From RPRB01 sp035501615 (GTDB lineage Bacteria; Myxococcota; Myxococcia; Myxococcales; Myxococcaceae), in the NCBI GenBank assembly GCA_035501615.1, contig DATJVY010000050.1:1-64000 (forward strand): DNA of 64,000 nt, given 5' to 3'. The translations under genes and the position numbers were made by a program. Below, piece by piece: positions 28,980 to 37,795 of the stretch (the first letter of the stretch is position 1; the number at the start of each line of letters is the position of its first letter). The notes beneath the pieces are model-generated. The model was not told the DNA's origin. It saw only the letters and a list, made by a program, of their open reading frames with translations, and did no database searches.

Positions 28980-30078
28980 CGCCGGCTGGCGGGGGCGGAT
29001 CCGCGCCTTCCGCGCCCGGCACGCCCGCGGGGAGGCCATCTCCTTCTTCGCCGGAGGCTTCCTCTTCGACGCGGTGATGGTCGGCCGCATCGACGAGACG
29101 CCGATGCTTCTGCAGCAGGCGGCCTACCTGCTCGTCACTGGCCTGCTGCTCGGCGGGATGCTGCGCTTCGAGCTGCTCCACCTCGAGCCGCCGCGATGGC
29201 TGCGCCGGCCGTGGCGGTACGTCGAGCACGTGATGCACTTCCTGCTCGGCACGCTGCTCAACGCCTTCATCCTCTTCTACGTGAAGAGCGGCTCGGGCGT
29301 GACGGCGGTGCTCTTCCTGGTGCTGATCTCGGCGCTCCTCGTGATGAACGAGCACCCCCGCTTCCACCGACTCGGCCCGGTGGTGATCTTCGGCCTCTAC
29401 TCCTTCGCGCTCACGAGCTACCTGGCGTACCTGCTGCCGGTCCTGCTGGGCCACCTCCGTCCGTGGATGTTCTTCGTCGCCTCGGCGCTGTCGCTCCTGC
29501 CCATCCTGCTCTTGGCTCGGGGGATGGCGCGCTGGGGCGAGGACTCCCGGCGCGCGCTCCGCCAGGCGCTCGGGCCCGCCCTCGGCGTGCAGGTGCTGCT
29601 CCTCGTGCTCTTCGTGCTCCACCTCGTCCCGCCGGTGCCGCTCTCGGTCCGCTCGCTCGGGGTGTGGCACCGGGTCGACCGCGAGGGCCAGGAGTTCAAG
29701 CTGAGCCGGCTCCCCCGCAGCCGCTGGTCCGACCTCTGGCGCAAGGACGAGCGGGTGTTCCTCGCTCGCCCCGGGGACCGGGTCTACGTCTTCACCCGCA
29801 TCTTCGCCCCGAGGAACTTCCGCGACGAGGTGCGCGTCCGCTGGGCGCGGTGGGAGCCATCCCGCGGAGCGTGGAACCAGAGCGACGCGATTCCCCTCCG
29901 CATCGTCGGCGGCAGGGAAGAGGGGTTCGGCGGCTTCGCCTACAAGCAGAACTGGTCGCCCGGGGACTGGCGGGTCGCGATCGAGACCGACGACGGCCGG
30001 GAGATCGGCCGCATCCGCTTCGAGATCCTTCCGGATCCGGAGACGGGGGACCGGGTCTTCGACGTGCTCCAGAACTGA
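28903..30078 (+). CDS. DUF2914-type membrane protein
   Basis: 391 aa. Proline/alanine-rich N-terminus, then about seven hydrophobic helices (~45-250: ISFFAGGFLFDAVMVG, AAYLLVTGLLLGGMLRF, VEHVMHFLLGTLLNAFILF and so on), ending in a soluble domain with VYVFTRIFAPRNFRDEVRVRWARW and NWSPGDWRVAIETDDGREIGRIRFEIL that matches DUF2914. ATG 28903 lies 77 bp inside the previous gene; no better start exists after its stop, so the overlap is probably real. Role unknown. Confidence 0.75.
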   Translation: MTDPASGRPAATATPPIPGGTTGTPDAGWRGRIRAFRARHARGEAISFFAGGFLFDAVMVGRIDETPMLLQQAAYLLVTGLLLGGMLRFELLHLEPPRWLRRPWRYVEHVMHFLLGTLLNAFILFYVKSGSGVTAVLFLVLISALLVMNEHPRFHRLGPVVIFGLYSFALTSYLAYLLPVLLGHLRPWMFFVASALSLLPILLLARGMARWGEDSRRALRQALGPALGVQVLLLVLFVLHLVPPVPLSVRSLGVWHRVDREGQEFKLSRLPRSRWSDLWRKDERVFLARPGDRVYVFTRIFAPRNFRDEVRVRWARWEPSRGAWNQSDAIPLRIVGGREEGFGGFAYKQNWSPGDWRVAIETDDGREIGRIRFEILPDPETGDRVFDVLQN

Positions 30079-30100
30079 CCGAGGCGGGCTCCGGTGGCCG

Positions 30101-30841
30101 TCAGTCCCCGTCGCGTGCGTGGGAGGGCAGGTTGGGATGCCGGAGCAGCAGCATCTTGACCTGGGGCTGATTGCGCACCACCGCCTGCTTGAGGAGGTGG
30201 GCCAGGACCGAGGGCGGCGTGCCCGACCAGCGGGCGAGGTTCTGCACCAGGAGCAGCGAGGTCACGGTGCGGTGGCAGAAGAGCGCCGCGCTCTTCTGGT
30301 CCATCGCCAGGCCGAGGAGCTGGGCGAGGAGGCGCCCCTCGGTCCGGAAGAGGGTGTCCACCTTCTCCTCCGAGAGGCCCGAGTTCCAGCGGGCGCGCAG
30401 GGCCTCGCGGCTGGCGATCTTGTTCTTCTCCGGCATCTCGCGGCCCACGCTGAGCTGGAACAGCTCGATGAGCCGCCGCTGATGGAAGATGCGCTGGAGC
30501 AGCGCCGGTGGGGTCTGGACGTTGCGGAGCAGCATCCGCTGGACCTCGGTGTCGCGGAGGAAGGCGTCCTTCTTGGTCAGCGCCCCCAGCCCGGTGGGGT
30601 GGGAGTGGTGCGCGGCGAGCAGACGGGCATGCACCAGCCCGAAGCGGGGGTTCTCCACCAGCGCCCGGGCCACGTTGGGAAGCGGGTCGAAGCAGAGGGC
30701 CTGGAGCTCCGGATCTCCCAGCTGCCCGGCCAGCCGGGTGCGCGAGTCCGCTGGAAACTGGGACAGGCGCTCCTCGAAGAGGCGCCGGAGCGCCAGGCGC
30801 TTGGAATCGGGCTCGGGACTCTGCGACTCGTCGGAGGACAT
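30101..30841 (-). CDS. hypothetical helical-repeat protein
   Basis: 246 aa with no signal or TM. Contains repeat-like helical units: DPELQALCFDPLPNVARALVENPRFGLVHARLLAAHHSHPTGLGALTK, RMLLRNVQTPPALLQRIFHQRRL, and near the end SVLAHLLKQAVVRNQPQVKMLLLRHPNLPSHA. The recurring N-P-x-H/N-x-LLLRHPNLP pattern recalls leucine-rich-variant/HEAT-like repeats found in many myxobacterial proteins. ATG 30841 is the start. It follows thrA in the same direction with 110 bp between. Confidence 0.65.
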   Translation of the reverse strand: MSSDESQSPEPDSKRLALRRLFEERLSQFPADSRTRLAGQLGDPELQALCFDPLPNVARALVENPRFGLVHARLLAAHHSHPTGLGALTKKDAFLRDTEVQRMLLRNVQTPPALLQRIFHQRRLIELFQLSVGREMPEKNKIASREALRARWNSGLSEEKVDTLFRTEGRLLAQLLGLAMDQKSAALFCHRTVTSLLLVQNLARWSGTPPSVLAHLLKQAVVRNQPQVKMLLLRHPNLPSHARDGD

Positions 30842-30951
30842 CTGACGCGGCCCAGAGTTTCCTCCAGGCGGCGGCGAGGTGCACGGAACCCACCCGCGCC
30901 TACATCCCCCGGACCGCCGCATCCGGCGCCCGGACCCCCCGACCGGCGGGG

Positions 30952-33429
30952 CTACCGGCGGCCGCGGACGTTCTGGGTGAGGCGGAGCACGTCGGCGAGC
31001 ACTCCCGCCGCGGTCACGTCGCCGCCGGCGCCAGCACCCCGGACGATGAGCGGATAGTCCCGGTATCGCGCGGTGGTGAAGGCGACCAGGGCCTCGGCGC
31101 CGCGCAGCGGTACGGCGGGGTGTCCCGCGTCGACCGCCACCGGGCCGACGCGCACCTTCCGTCCCTCCGCTCCCGGGATGATCTGAACCAGGTAGCGAAG
31201 GGTCCGGTCCATGGCGAGGTAGCGGGCCACTTGCGCGGCGAACGTCGCATCGTGCGCCGTCAGCCCCTCGAGGAAGCGCTCCGGGTCGTCCTCGGCGAGG
31301 AGCGAGCCGTCCACGAAGGGTTCCACCGCCACGTCCTCGAGCTCGAGCTCGAGGCCCAGCTCGCGGGCGAGGATCAGCGCCTTCCGCGCCACGTCCAGAC
31401 CCGACAGGTCGTCGCGCGGATGGGGCTCGGTGTACCCCCGGTCGCGCGCCGTCCGGACCGCGACCGACAGCGGAGTGCCGGCCATCACCTCCTGGCAGAG
31501 GAATCCGAGGGTGCCGGAGAGGCTCCCGTCGATGCGCTCGACGACGTCGCCGGTCGCCACGAGGTTCTTCAGGGTCTCGATGACCGGCAACCCGGCGCCC
31601 ACCGTCGTCTCGTAGTGCCAGGCCCGGAAGTGCCGGCGGGCCACGCCGGAGACCTCCCTGCAGCGCGCGAGCGGCAGCGCCAGCGGCTTCTTGTTCGCCG
31701 ACACCACGTGAATCCCCCGGCGAAATGCCTCGGCGTACACGGCCTCCATCCCGTCGGCAGCGGTGCAATCGACCAGGACCGGGACCGGCCGGCGCGAGAG
31801 CCGGTCGAGAAGGGTGGTGAGCTCCGGTGAGCCGTGTGGAGGCGCGCCGTTGGACCGGGGCGGGAGCTCGGCAGGGCGGAGTCCGCGCGGGTCGACGCGC
31901 GCCGAGTGCCGGTCCACCACCCCGAAGAGCCGCGCGTCGACCCCCTGCCGCGTCCGCAGCGAGTGCTGTGTCTCCTCGAGCTGCGCGAGGAGCCGTCCGC
32001 CCACCGTGCCGCGCCCGAGCAGCAGGATGTTCACCTCGGTCTCCGCCAGGTTGAAGGCGGCGTGCACCGTACGGACTGCCTCCGCGGTGTCGGCCGCCTC
32101 CACCACGCAGCCGATGCTGCGCGAGCTGGCTCCCTGGGCGATGGCCCGGACGTTGATGCCGACGTTGCCGAGCGCGCCGAAGAAGCGGCCCGCGACGTTC
32201 GGCCACTGGCCCATCGCCTCGGCGACCAGGCTGACCAGGGAGACCGGTTCGACGGCGGGGGGCAGCTCCGCCTCTCCGTTCGCGAGGAGATCCGCGAGCG
32301 CGACCTCGAGCACCTCGCGCGCGCGCGATGCCTCGGCTCCGTCCACCACCGCGGCCAGACTCTGGCCGTGGCCCGACTGGGTGACCATCCACACCCGGAT
32401 CCGCGCGGCCTCGAGGGCCGAGAGCGCCTGGACCACGACCGAGGTCTCGGGCACCGGGCGGCGCGACTCGACGGCGAGCAGGGCGAGCCGCTCGAGGCTG
32501 GTGACGCAGGTGGGCCGGTGCGGGTCCGGGTTTCCCAGCGCATCGATGACCGTGCCCTCGCCGCCGCCCACGGTGCTGCGGATGCGGAGCCGTCCGCCGC
32601 TTTGCTCGAGCGGGAGCACGGTGCGCCGGTGGAACATCCGCAACCCGAAGTGCGCCAGCTCCTGAGCCTCGTGCCACGTCAGTCGCGGCACCGGGTAGGA
32701 CTCCTCCACCAGGTCGGGGTCGGCGGTCATCACCCCCGGGACGTCGGTCCAGATGGTCACCTCGCGCGCCCCGAGCAGCGCGGCGAGCGTGGTCGCCGCG
32801 TAGTCCGAGCCGTTCCGACCCAGGGTGGTGGTGGAGCCGTCCGGCGCCTGGCCGATGAAGCCCGTCACCACCGGGATGGAGCCCTCCCATGCTCGCTGGC
32901 GGTCGACCACCGCTCCCCTGCTCGCCGCCAGGTCCACGCTGGCATCCCCGTGCCGGCCATCGGTGCGGAAGAGCTCCCGCGCGTCCACCGCCAGACCGGG
33001 GAGTCCTCCGGCGCGCAGGGCTGCGGCCACGAGCTGCGAGGAGAGCCGCTCGCCCACCGAGAGAAGGAGGTCGAGCGCGTCGGGCAACGGCGCGTGGCTG
33101 GCCCCGAGCCGGGACAGGGCGTCCAGCCCGTCGTCGGCGATGGCCGTCCAAGTGCGCTCCACCTCTCCGAGCGGCCCCGGCCCGAGCACCTCGGCGCCCC
33201 GGGTGCGGACGAGCTCGAGCGTCCGCTCCAGTCCCGCGCGTGCCCCGCGCCCGTCGCCGGCTGCCGCGGCCCGGCCTGCCTCCAGCAGCCACTCGGTGGT
33301 GTCCCCCAGCGCGCTCACCACCAGGGCCAGCGGTCGGCTGGCCTCCGCCACCCGGTGGAGCACCACGGGCAGCCGGCCCGCGTCCCCCAGCGACGAGCCC
33401 CCGAACTTGTAGACCTGCCACCCGCTCAT
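30952..33429 (-). CDS. thrA: bifunctional aspartokinase / homoserine dehydrogenase
   Basis: 825 aa, about the size of E. coli ThrA. Aspartokinase at the N-terminus (VYKFGGSSLGD; GRNGSDYAATTLAALLGAREVTIWTDVPGVMTADP), a central ACT pair (~310-460), then homoserine dehydrogenase with NAD(P) site VNILLLGRGTVGGRLL, SANKKPLALPLARCR and the catalytic YETTVGAGLPVIETLKNLVATGDVVERIDGSLSGTLGFL. It makes aspartyl phosphate and reduces aspartate semialdehyde to homoserine, the MetX substrate. ATG 33429 overlaps the metX stop as ATGA. End-product control through the ACT region is expected but the effector cannot be read. Confidence 0.93.
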   Translation of the reverse strand: MSGWQVYKFGGSSLGDAGRLPVVLHRVAEASRPLALVVSALGDTTEWLLEAGRAAAAGDGRGARAGLERTLELVRTRGAEVLGPGPLGEVERTWTAIADDGLDALSRLGASHAPLPDALDLLLSVGERLSSQLVAAALRAGGLPGLAVDARELFRTDGRHGDASVDLAASRGAVVDRQRAWEGSIPVVTGFIGQAPDGSTTTLGRNGSDYAATTLAALLGAREVTIWTDVPGVMTADPDLVEESYPVPRLTWHEAQELAHFGLRMFHRRTVLPLEQSGGRLRIRSTVGGGEGTVIDALGNPDPHRPTCVTSLERLALLAVESRRPVPETSVVVQALSALEAARIRVWMVTQSGHGQSLAAVVDGAEASRAREVLEVALADLLANGEAELPPAVEPVSLVSLVAEAMGQWPNVAGRFFGALGNVGINVRAIAQGASSRSIGCVVEAADTAEAVRTVHAAFNLAETEVNILLLGRGTVGGRLLAQLEETQHSLRTRQGVDARLFGVVDRHSARVDPRGLRPAELPPRSNGAPPHGSPELTTLLDRLSRRPVPVLVDCTAADGMEAVYAEAFRRGIHVVSANKKPLALPLARCREVSGVARRHFRAWHYETTVGAGLPVIETLKNLVATGDVVERIDGSLSGTLGFLCQEVMAGTPLSVAVRTARDRGYTEPHPRDDLSGLDVARKALILARELGLELELEDVAVEPFVDGSLLAEDDPERFLEGLTAHDATFAAQVARYLAMDRTLRYLVQIIPGAEGRKVRVGPVAVDAGHPAVPLRGAEALVAFTTARYRDYPLIVRGAGAGGDVTAAGVLADVLRLTQNVRGRR

Positions 33430-34574
33430 GGAAGGCTCCCCAGCGCGAGGCGCAAGAGCGGATCGAGCGCTTCCCACTCGATGAGGAAGGCGTCGTGCCC
33501 GTGCGGGCTGCGCACGGTCGCGCGCCGGGCCTCGGTCCCGTGCGCGGTCAGCCAGTCGGCCAGGAGGTCGACCTGGACCGGGGTGAAGAGCTGGTCGGTG
33601 TCGACGTCGACGCAGATCGCCGACCCGCCGAGCGGTCTCGCCGGTACGCCGGGCGGCGGGCAGTCCAGATCGTGGGCGTCCATCGCCTCGAGCTGGAGCA
33701 GGTACGCGCGGGCGTCGAAGCGGCGCCGGAGCTTCCTGCCCTGGTGCTCGAGGTAGCTCTGGATGGGAAGCGCCCACGGCGCCTCCGGAGGATGTCCGGC
33801 CCGGCGGTGCTGCCGGGCATCGAGCGACGGCTCGGCGCGGTAGGTCAGCATCGCCAGCTGCCGCGCCAGCTCGAGCCCGCGTCCGACGTCGGAGGGCCAG
33901 CCGGGGTCCAGCCGGAGGACCTGGCGCGCGACGTGGTTCCACCCCGTCACCCAGGCGCTCGAGGCGATCGAGGTGCCGATGGGCAGCAGCCGGTCCACCG
34001 CGCCCGGGCGGAGGACCGGGAGGCAGAGGGCGATCATCCCCCCGAGCGAGGCGCCGGTGGCGAGCCGGAGCCGCGGCACGCCGAGCAGGTCGAGCACCGC
34101 CCAGAGCGCGCGCGCCTGGTCCCAGGGGGTGAGCCGTGTCCCGTTCAGGGGCCAGCCCTCGTCGAGCGGCCCCGAGCTGCCGTAGCAGCTGCCGAGGTTG
34201 TTCGCGCAGAGGACGCGCACCCGCGCCGGATCCAGTGGACGCCCCGGCCCGATGAGGGGCGCCCACCAGCCGTCCGGCCCGGCGGCCCGGGCATCGCCGG
34301 TGAGGGCGTGGATGACCAGCACCGTGGGGATGGAGGCATCGAGCGATGCGCCGTCCCGCGCCCGCACCGGTGACCGCCGCAGCACCGGTCCATCGCTCTC
34401 CGGCGGAACCTCCGCCCCGAGCCGCTCCAGGACGGGGAGGTCCGCCTCGGGGCCCCACCACTGCAGGCGCGCGTGGTGAGGGTCCACCCGGGCTCCGCCG
34501 AGCAGCGTCAGCGGTGGAAGCCGCAGGTCGAGGAGCCGCGGGGAGGCCGCGGCGCTGGAGCGGGCGCGGGTCAT
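33426..34574 (-). CDS. metX: homoserine O-acetyltransferase
   Basis: 382 aa alpha/beta-hydrolase-fold acyltransferase. ARLQWWGPEADLP, VLVIHALTGD, the hallmark LCANNLGSCYGSSGP and the nucleophile elbow ATGASLGGM (Ser176); the Asp in ICVDVDTDQLFTPVQ and the His in SPHGHDAFLIEW complete the triad. It acetylates (or possibly succinylates) homoserine for direct sulfhydrylation. ATG 34574 follows the metY stop by 4 nt and its end overlaps thrA by 4 nt, so the three are tightly coupled. Confidence 0.93.
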   Translation of the reverse strand: MTRARSSAAASPRLLDLRLPPLTLLGGARVDPHHARLQWWGPEADLPVLERLGAEVPPESDGPVLRRSPVRARDGASLDASIPTVLVIHALTGDARAAGPDGWWAPLIGPGRPLDPARVRVLCANNLGSCYGSSGPLDEGWPLNGTRLTPWDQARALWAVLDLLGVPRLRLATGASLGGMIALCLPVLRPGAVDRLLPIGTSIASSAWVTGWNHVARQVLRLDPGWPSDVGRGLELARQLAMLTYRAEPSLDARQHRRAGHPPEAPWALPIQSYLEHQGRKLRRRFDARAYLLQLEAMDAHDLDCPPPGVPARPLGGSAICVDVDTDQLFTPVQVDLLADWLTAHGTEARRATVRSPHGHDAFLIEWEALDPLLRLALGSLP

Positions 34575-34578
34575 GGCC

Positions 34579-35871
34579 TCACCCCCGCGCGCCGAGCGCC
34601 TGGTCGAGGTCGGCGAGGAGGTCGTCGACGTGCTCCAGGCCCACCGAGAGCCGGACCAGGTCCTCGGTGACGCCGGTGGTGCGCTGCTCCTCGGGGCTGA
34701 GCTGCTGGTGGGTGGTGGAGGCGGGGTGGATGACCAGCGACCGGGCGTCACCGATGTTGGCCAGGAGCGAGAAGAGCTTCACCCGGTCGATGAGCGCCTT
34801 ACCCTCGGCGAACCCTCCCTTCACCCCGAAGGTGACCAGTCCGCCGAAGCCTCCCTCGAGGTACTTCTTCGCCAGCGGGTAGGCCGGGTCCTCCTCGAGG
34901 CCGGGGTAGCGAACCCAGGCGACGCGCGGGTCCGCCTTCAGCCAGCGGGCGACCTTGAGCGCGTTCTCGGAGTGGCGACGCACCCGGAGGTGGAGCGTCT
35001 CCAGCCCGGTGATGAAGGCGTGGGCGTTGAACGGGCTCAGCGCCGGGCCGGTATCGCGAAGCAGCTCGACGCGGGCCTTGAGGATGAAGGAGATGGCCCC
35101 GAAGGTCTCCCAGAGCTTCAGCCCGTGGTAGCCGGGGTTCGGCTCGGTGAACTCGGGGAACTTTCCGTTGTCCCAGGGGAAGTTCCCGGCGTCGACGATG
35201 AGCCCGCCGATCGCCTGGCCGTGGCCGCCGATGTACTTGGTGGCGGAGTGGAGGACGATGTTGGCCCCGTGCTCGATCGGACGGAGCAGTGCCGGGGTGG
35301 TCGCGGTGCTGTCGACGATGAAGGGGATTCCCGCCTCCCTGGCGATCTTCCCCAGCTCCTCGAGGTCGACGACGTCGAGCCTCGGGTTGCCCAGCGTCTC
35401 GGCGAACAGGGCGCGGGTCCTCGGGCCGATCGCTGCGCGGATGGCATCGAAGTTGGATGCCTCGACGAACCGGGTCCGGATCCCGAGACGCGGCAGGGTG
35501 ACCTTGAAGAGATTGTATGTGCCGCCGTAGAGGCTGGAGGTGCTGACCAGCTCGTCACCCGAGCGGAGGATGGTGAGCAGGGCCACGGTCTCCGCCGCCT
35601 GCCCCGAGGCCACCGCCAGCGCCGCCACGCCGCCCTCCAGCGCCGAGATGCGCTGCTCGAGGACGTCGTTGGTGGGGTTCATGATGCGGGTGTAGATGTT
35701 CCCGAACTCCTTCAGGGCGAAGAGCCGGGCCGCGTGGTCCGCGTCGCGGAAGCGGTAGCTGGTGGTCTGGTAGATGGGGACCGCCCGGGACCCGGTCGTG
35801 GGGTCGGGGCTGTAGCCGGCGTGGAGGGCCAGGGTCTCCGGTCTGTACTGGGGCTTCGGTTGCTCGCTCAC
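34579..35871 (-). CDS. metY: O-acetylhomoserine aminocarboxypropyltransferase (sulfhydrylase)
   Basis: 430 aa PLP enzyme of the Cys/Met metabolism family, typical MetY length. YQTTSYRF at the start, FAETLGNPRLDVVDL, and LHSATKYIGGHGQAIGG with Lys212 as the PLP-binding residue. It makes homocysteine from O-acetylhomoserine and sulfide. GTG 35871 is the start, with AAGGAG 9 nt upstream. First gene of metY-metX-thrA. Confidence 0.94.
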   Translation of the reverse strand: MSEQPKPQYRPETLALHAGYSPDPTTGSRAVPIYQTTSYRFRDADHAARLFALKEFGNIYTRIMNPTNDVLEQRISALEGGVAALAVASGQAAETVALLTILRSGDELVSTSSLYGGTYNLFKVTLPRLGIRTRFVEASNFDAIRAAIGPRTRALFAETLGNPRLDVVDLEELGKIAREAGIPFIVDSTATTPALLRPIEHGANIVLHSATKYIGGHGQAIGGLIVDAGNFPWDNGKFPEFTEPNPGYHGLKLWETFGAISFILKARVELLRDTGPALSPFNAHAFITGLETLHLRVRRHSENALKVARWLKADPRVAWVRYPGLEEDPAYPLAKKYLEGGFGGLVTFGVKGGFAEGKALIDRVKLFSLLANIGDARSLVIHPASTTHQQLSPEEQRTTGVTEDLVRLSVGLEHVDDLLADLDQALGARG

Positions 35872-36234
35872 GGCTCTGCTCCTTCTTCGGGTGGTGCTGC
35901 CTTCGGTTTGCCTGCGGGAGCCCTTCGGGGGCTGCGGGCCGACCTGGCGATCACCTCGACGGGAAGAAGAAGGAACGTCGGTGAGTCGGGGGTTCTGGAC
36001 TCAGTGACGCGCGTCGATCCCGGGGAGGAGACCACCGTCTCCTGTCGGCCCCGGGCGGTACGCCCCTGATCGTTCGGGAGAGGAGGTCGGCCTCAACAGC
36101 ACCGACGACAACACTCTCCGGCGTCGGAACGCCCGCCCGGGCCACGCATGCGCATGGCCCCCGCGGTAATTCGACGCATCGGGAGAGTGAACTTCCTCAC
36201 GGGCACGGACGGTAATGACCGTCCGTGTCAGCTG
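35872..36234 (-). promoter_or_regulatory. 363-bp region upstream of metY; leader with several inverted repeats
   Basis: No convincing gene in this stretch. In the metY direction it holds an extended hairpin GCAGCCCCCGAAGGGCTCCCGC-like (about 35914-35940), a perfect 6-bp stem GGAGAC-CACC-GTCTCC (36025-36040) and the strong inverted repeat at 36204-36227. None of the SAM or SAH riboswitch core sequences I know could be found, so any met control here is by an operator or an unrecognised leader. Confidence 0.4.
36204..36227. promoter_or_regulatory. perfect 10-bp inverted repeat, operator or terminator
   Basis: CACGGACGGT AATG ACCGTCCGTG. It lies 8 bp past the stop of the Xaa-Pro aminopeptidase gene, so it could end that transcript, though no U-run follows. 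The ACGGACGGT/ACCGTCCGT arms also look like operators of TetR-family repressors, but no TetR gene is in the window. Confidence 0.5.
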
Positions 36235-37746
36235 TCAAGCGCGGGTCCGCCGGCCCCGGGATTTCCAGATCTTCGCCATCCAGCGCTCGACGTCCGAGGC
36301 CTCGCTGGGGATGTCGGCGGACAGGTTGCGCATCCCCTTGGGGGTCACCACGACGTCGTCCTCGATGCGCACGCCGATGCCCCGGTAGCGGGCGGGCACG
36401 GTGAGGTCGTCGGTCTGGAAGTACAGCCCTGGCTCGACGGTGAGCACCATCCCCGGCTTCAGCTGGCCGAACTTGTAGGTCTCGGCGCGGGCCTGCGCGC
36501 AGTCGTGCACGTCCAGCCCGAGCATGTGGCTCACGTTGTGGAGCGAGTACCGCTTGTAGAACTGGTTCTGGTCGGCCAGGGCCTCGGCGGCGTCCTCGAG
36601 GATGCCCAGCCGCTCCAGCCCCTGGGCGAGGACCTTCATCGCCACGCGGTTCGGGTCGAGGAAGTCCTTCCCCGGTCGCACCTCGGCGAAGGCCGCGGCC
36701 TGCGCGTCGTGGACGAGCTGGTAGATCTCCCGCTGCTCGCGGCCGAAGCGCCCCGAGACCGGGAGGGTGCGGGTGATGTCGGCGGTGTAGAGGGTGTGGG
36801 CCTCCACGCCGGCGTCGAGAAGGAGCAACGTGCCGGGGCGGACGTCGCCCTCGTTCTTGACCCAGTGGAGGATGCAGGCGTGCTCGCCGGCGGCGGCGAT
36901 GGTGTTGTAGCCGCAGTCGTTGCCCTCCACGCGGGCGCGGAGGTTGAAGATGCCTTCCACCTCGCGCTCGTGCCGGGCGGTGCGCAGGCCAGCGATGACG
37001 TCCTCGAAGCCGCGCTTGGTGGAGGCGATGGCGGCGGACAGCTCGCGGATCTCCTGGGCATCCTTGAGGAGCCGCATCTCCGACAGGGCGACGGCCAGCT
37101 CCCGGTCGCGGGGCGTCTCCTCCAGGGCGGCGTCCACGGTGGGGCTCATCCCCCGCAGCACGCGGGCGGCGCGGGTCGCGGGCCCCTTGAGCGAGGCCAG
37201 CGCCCCGGGCAGCTCGGAGAGCGGCCGCGCCTCGTGCACGTCGAACCGAGCCTGGCTCTGGGGCACGCCCAGGCGCGGGCCCACCCACAGCTCCCCCTTG
37301 ATGCGGTCGGTGAAGAAGGTCGAGTCGCTCTTGCCGGGGTTGGGCTCGACGAAGAGGACGTCGCGGTGCCCGCCGCCGGCCTCGGGAGTCATCATCAGGA
37401 CGCAGTCGGGCTCGAGGTTCCCGGTGAGGTAGTAGAAGTCGGTCCCGGGTCGGAAGCGGAAGTAGGTGTCGTTCGCCCGGACCTTCTCGTGCCCGGTGGG
37501 GACGACCAGGGTCTCGCCGGGGAAGAGCTTGCCGAGCGCGCGGCGGCGGGCGGCGAAGGCGGCGGCGCTCCGGAGCTTCGGAGGCGTCCTGGTGCGTGCC
37601 GGCTTCCAGCGGCGCACCATGAAGTCGAGGAGTGCCGGAGGTGGCGTGGTGTCGTGGCTCGCCGGCTTCGCCGGGGCCTCGGGGCTCACCGGAGCCGCGG
37701 CCTGCGCGCGGGCGGCATCTGCGGGCGGGATCGGAGGATGGGCCAT
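36235..37746 (-). CDS. pepP: Xaa-Pro aminopeptidase (M24B)
   Basis: 503 aa. An Ala/Pro-rich ~50-residue extension precedes the AMP_N domain (RRALGKLFPGETLVVPTGHEKVRANDTYFRFRPGTDFYYLTG). The pita-bread catalytic domain shows metal ligands in LLLDAGVEAHTLYTADITRTLPVSG (two Asp), HNVSHMLGLDVHDC (His), LTVEPGLYF and GVRIEDDVVV (Glu, Glu). It removes N-terminal residues preceding proline, using two Mn ions. ATG 37746 lacks a clear ribosome site. It is about 60 residues longer than E. coli PepP because of the N-terminal extension. Confidence 0.92.
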   Translation of the reverse strand: MAHPPIPPADAARAQAAAPVSPEAPAKPASHDTTPPPALLDFMVRRWKPARTRTPPKLRSAAAFAARRRALGKLFPGETLVVPTGHEKVRANDTYFRFRPGTDFYYLTGNLEPDCVLMMTPEAGGGHRDVLFVEPNPGKSDSTFFTDRIKGELWVGPRLGVPQSQARFDVHEARPLSELPGALASLKGPATRAARVLRGMSPTVDAALEETPRDRELAVALSEMRLLKDAQEIRELSAAIASTKRGFEDVIAGLRTARHEREVEGIFNLRARVEGNDCGYNTIAAAGEHACILHWVKNEGDVRPGTLLLLDAGVEAHTLYTADITRTLPVSGRFGREQREIYQLVHDAQAAAFAEVRPGKDFLDPNRVAMKVLAQGLERLGILEDAAEALADQNQFYKRYSLHNVSHMLGLDVHDCAQARAETYKFGQLKPGMVLTVEPGLYFQTDDLTVPARYRGIGVRIEDDVVVTPKGMRNLSADIPSEASDVERWMAKIWKSRGRRTRA

Positions 37747-37795
37747 GGAGGCAAGCTACCGCCGCGCACCTCCGAGGTACAGCCGCGCTCGCCGC

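Noticed and set aside
35872..36234. SAM-I/SAM-II or SAH riboswitch upstream of metY
   Set aside because: None of the conserved core sequences could be found in either strand; only unassigned hairpins are present.
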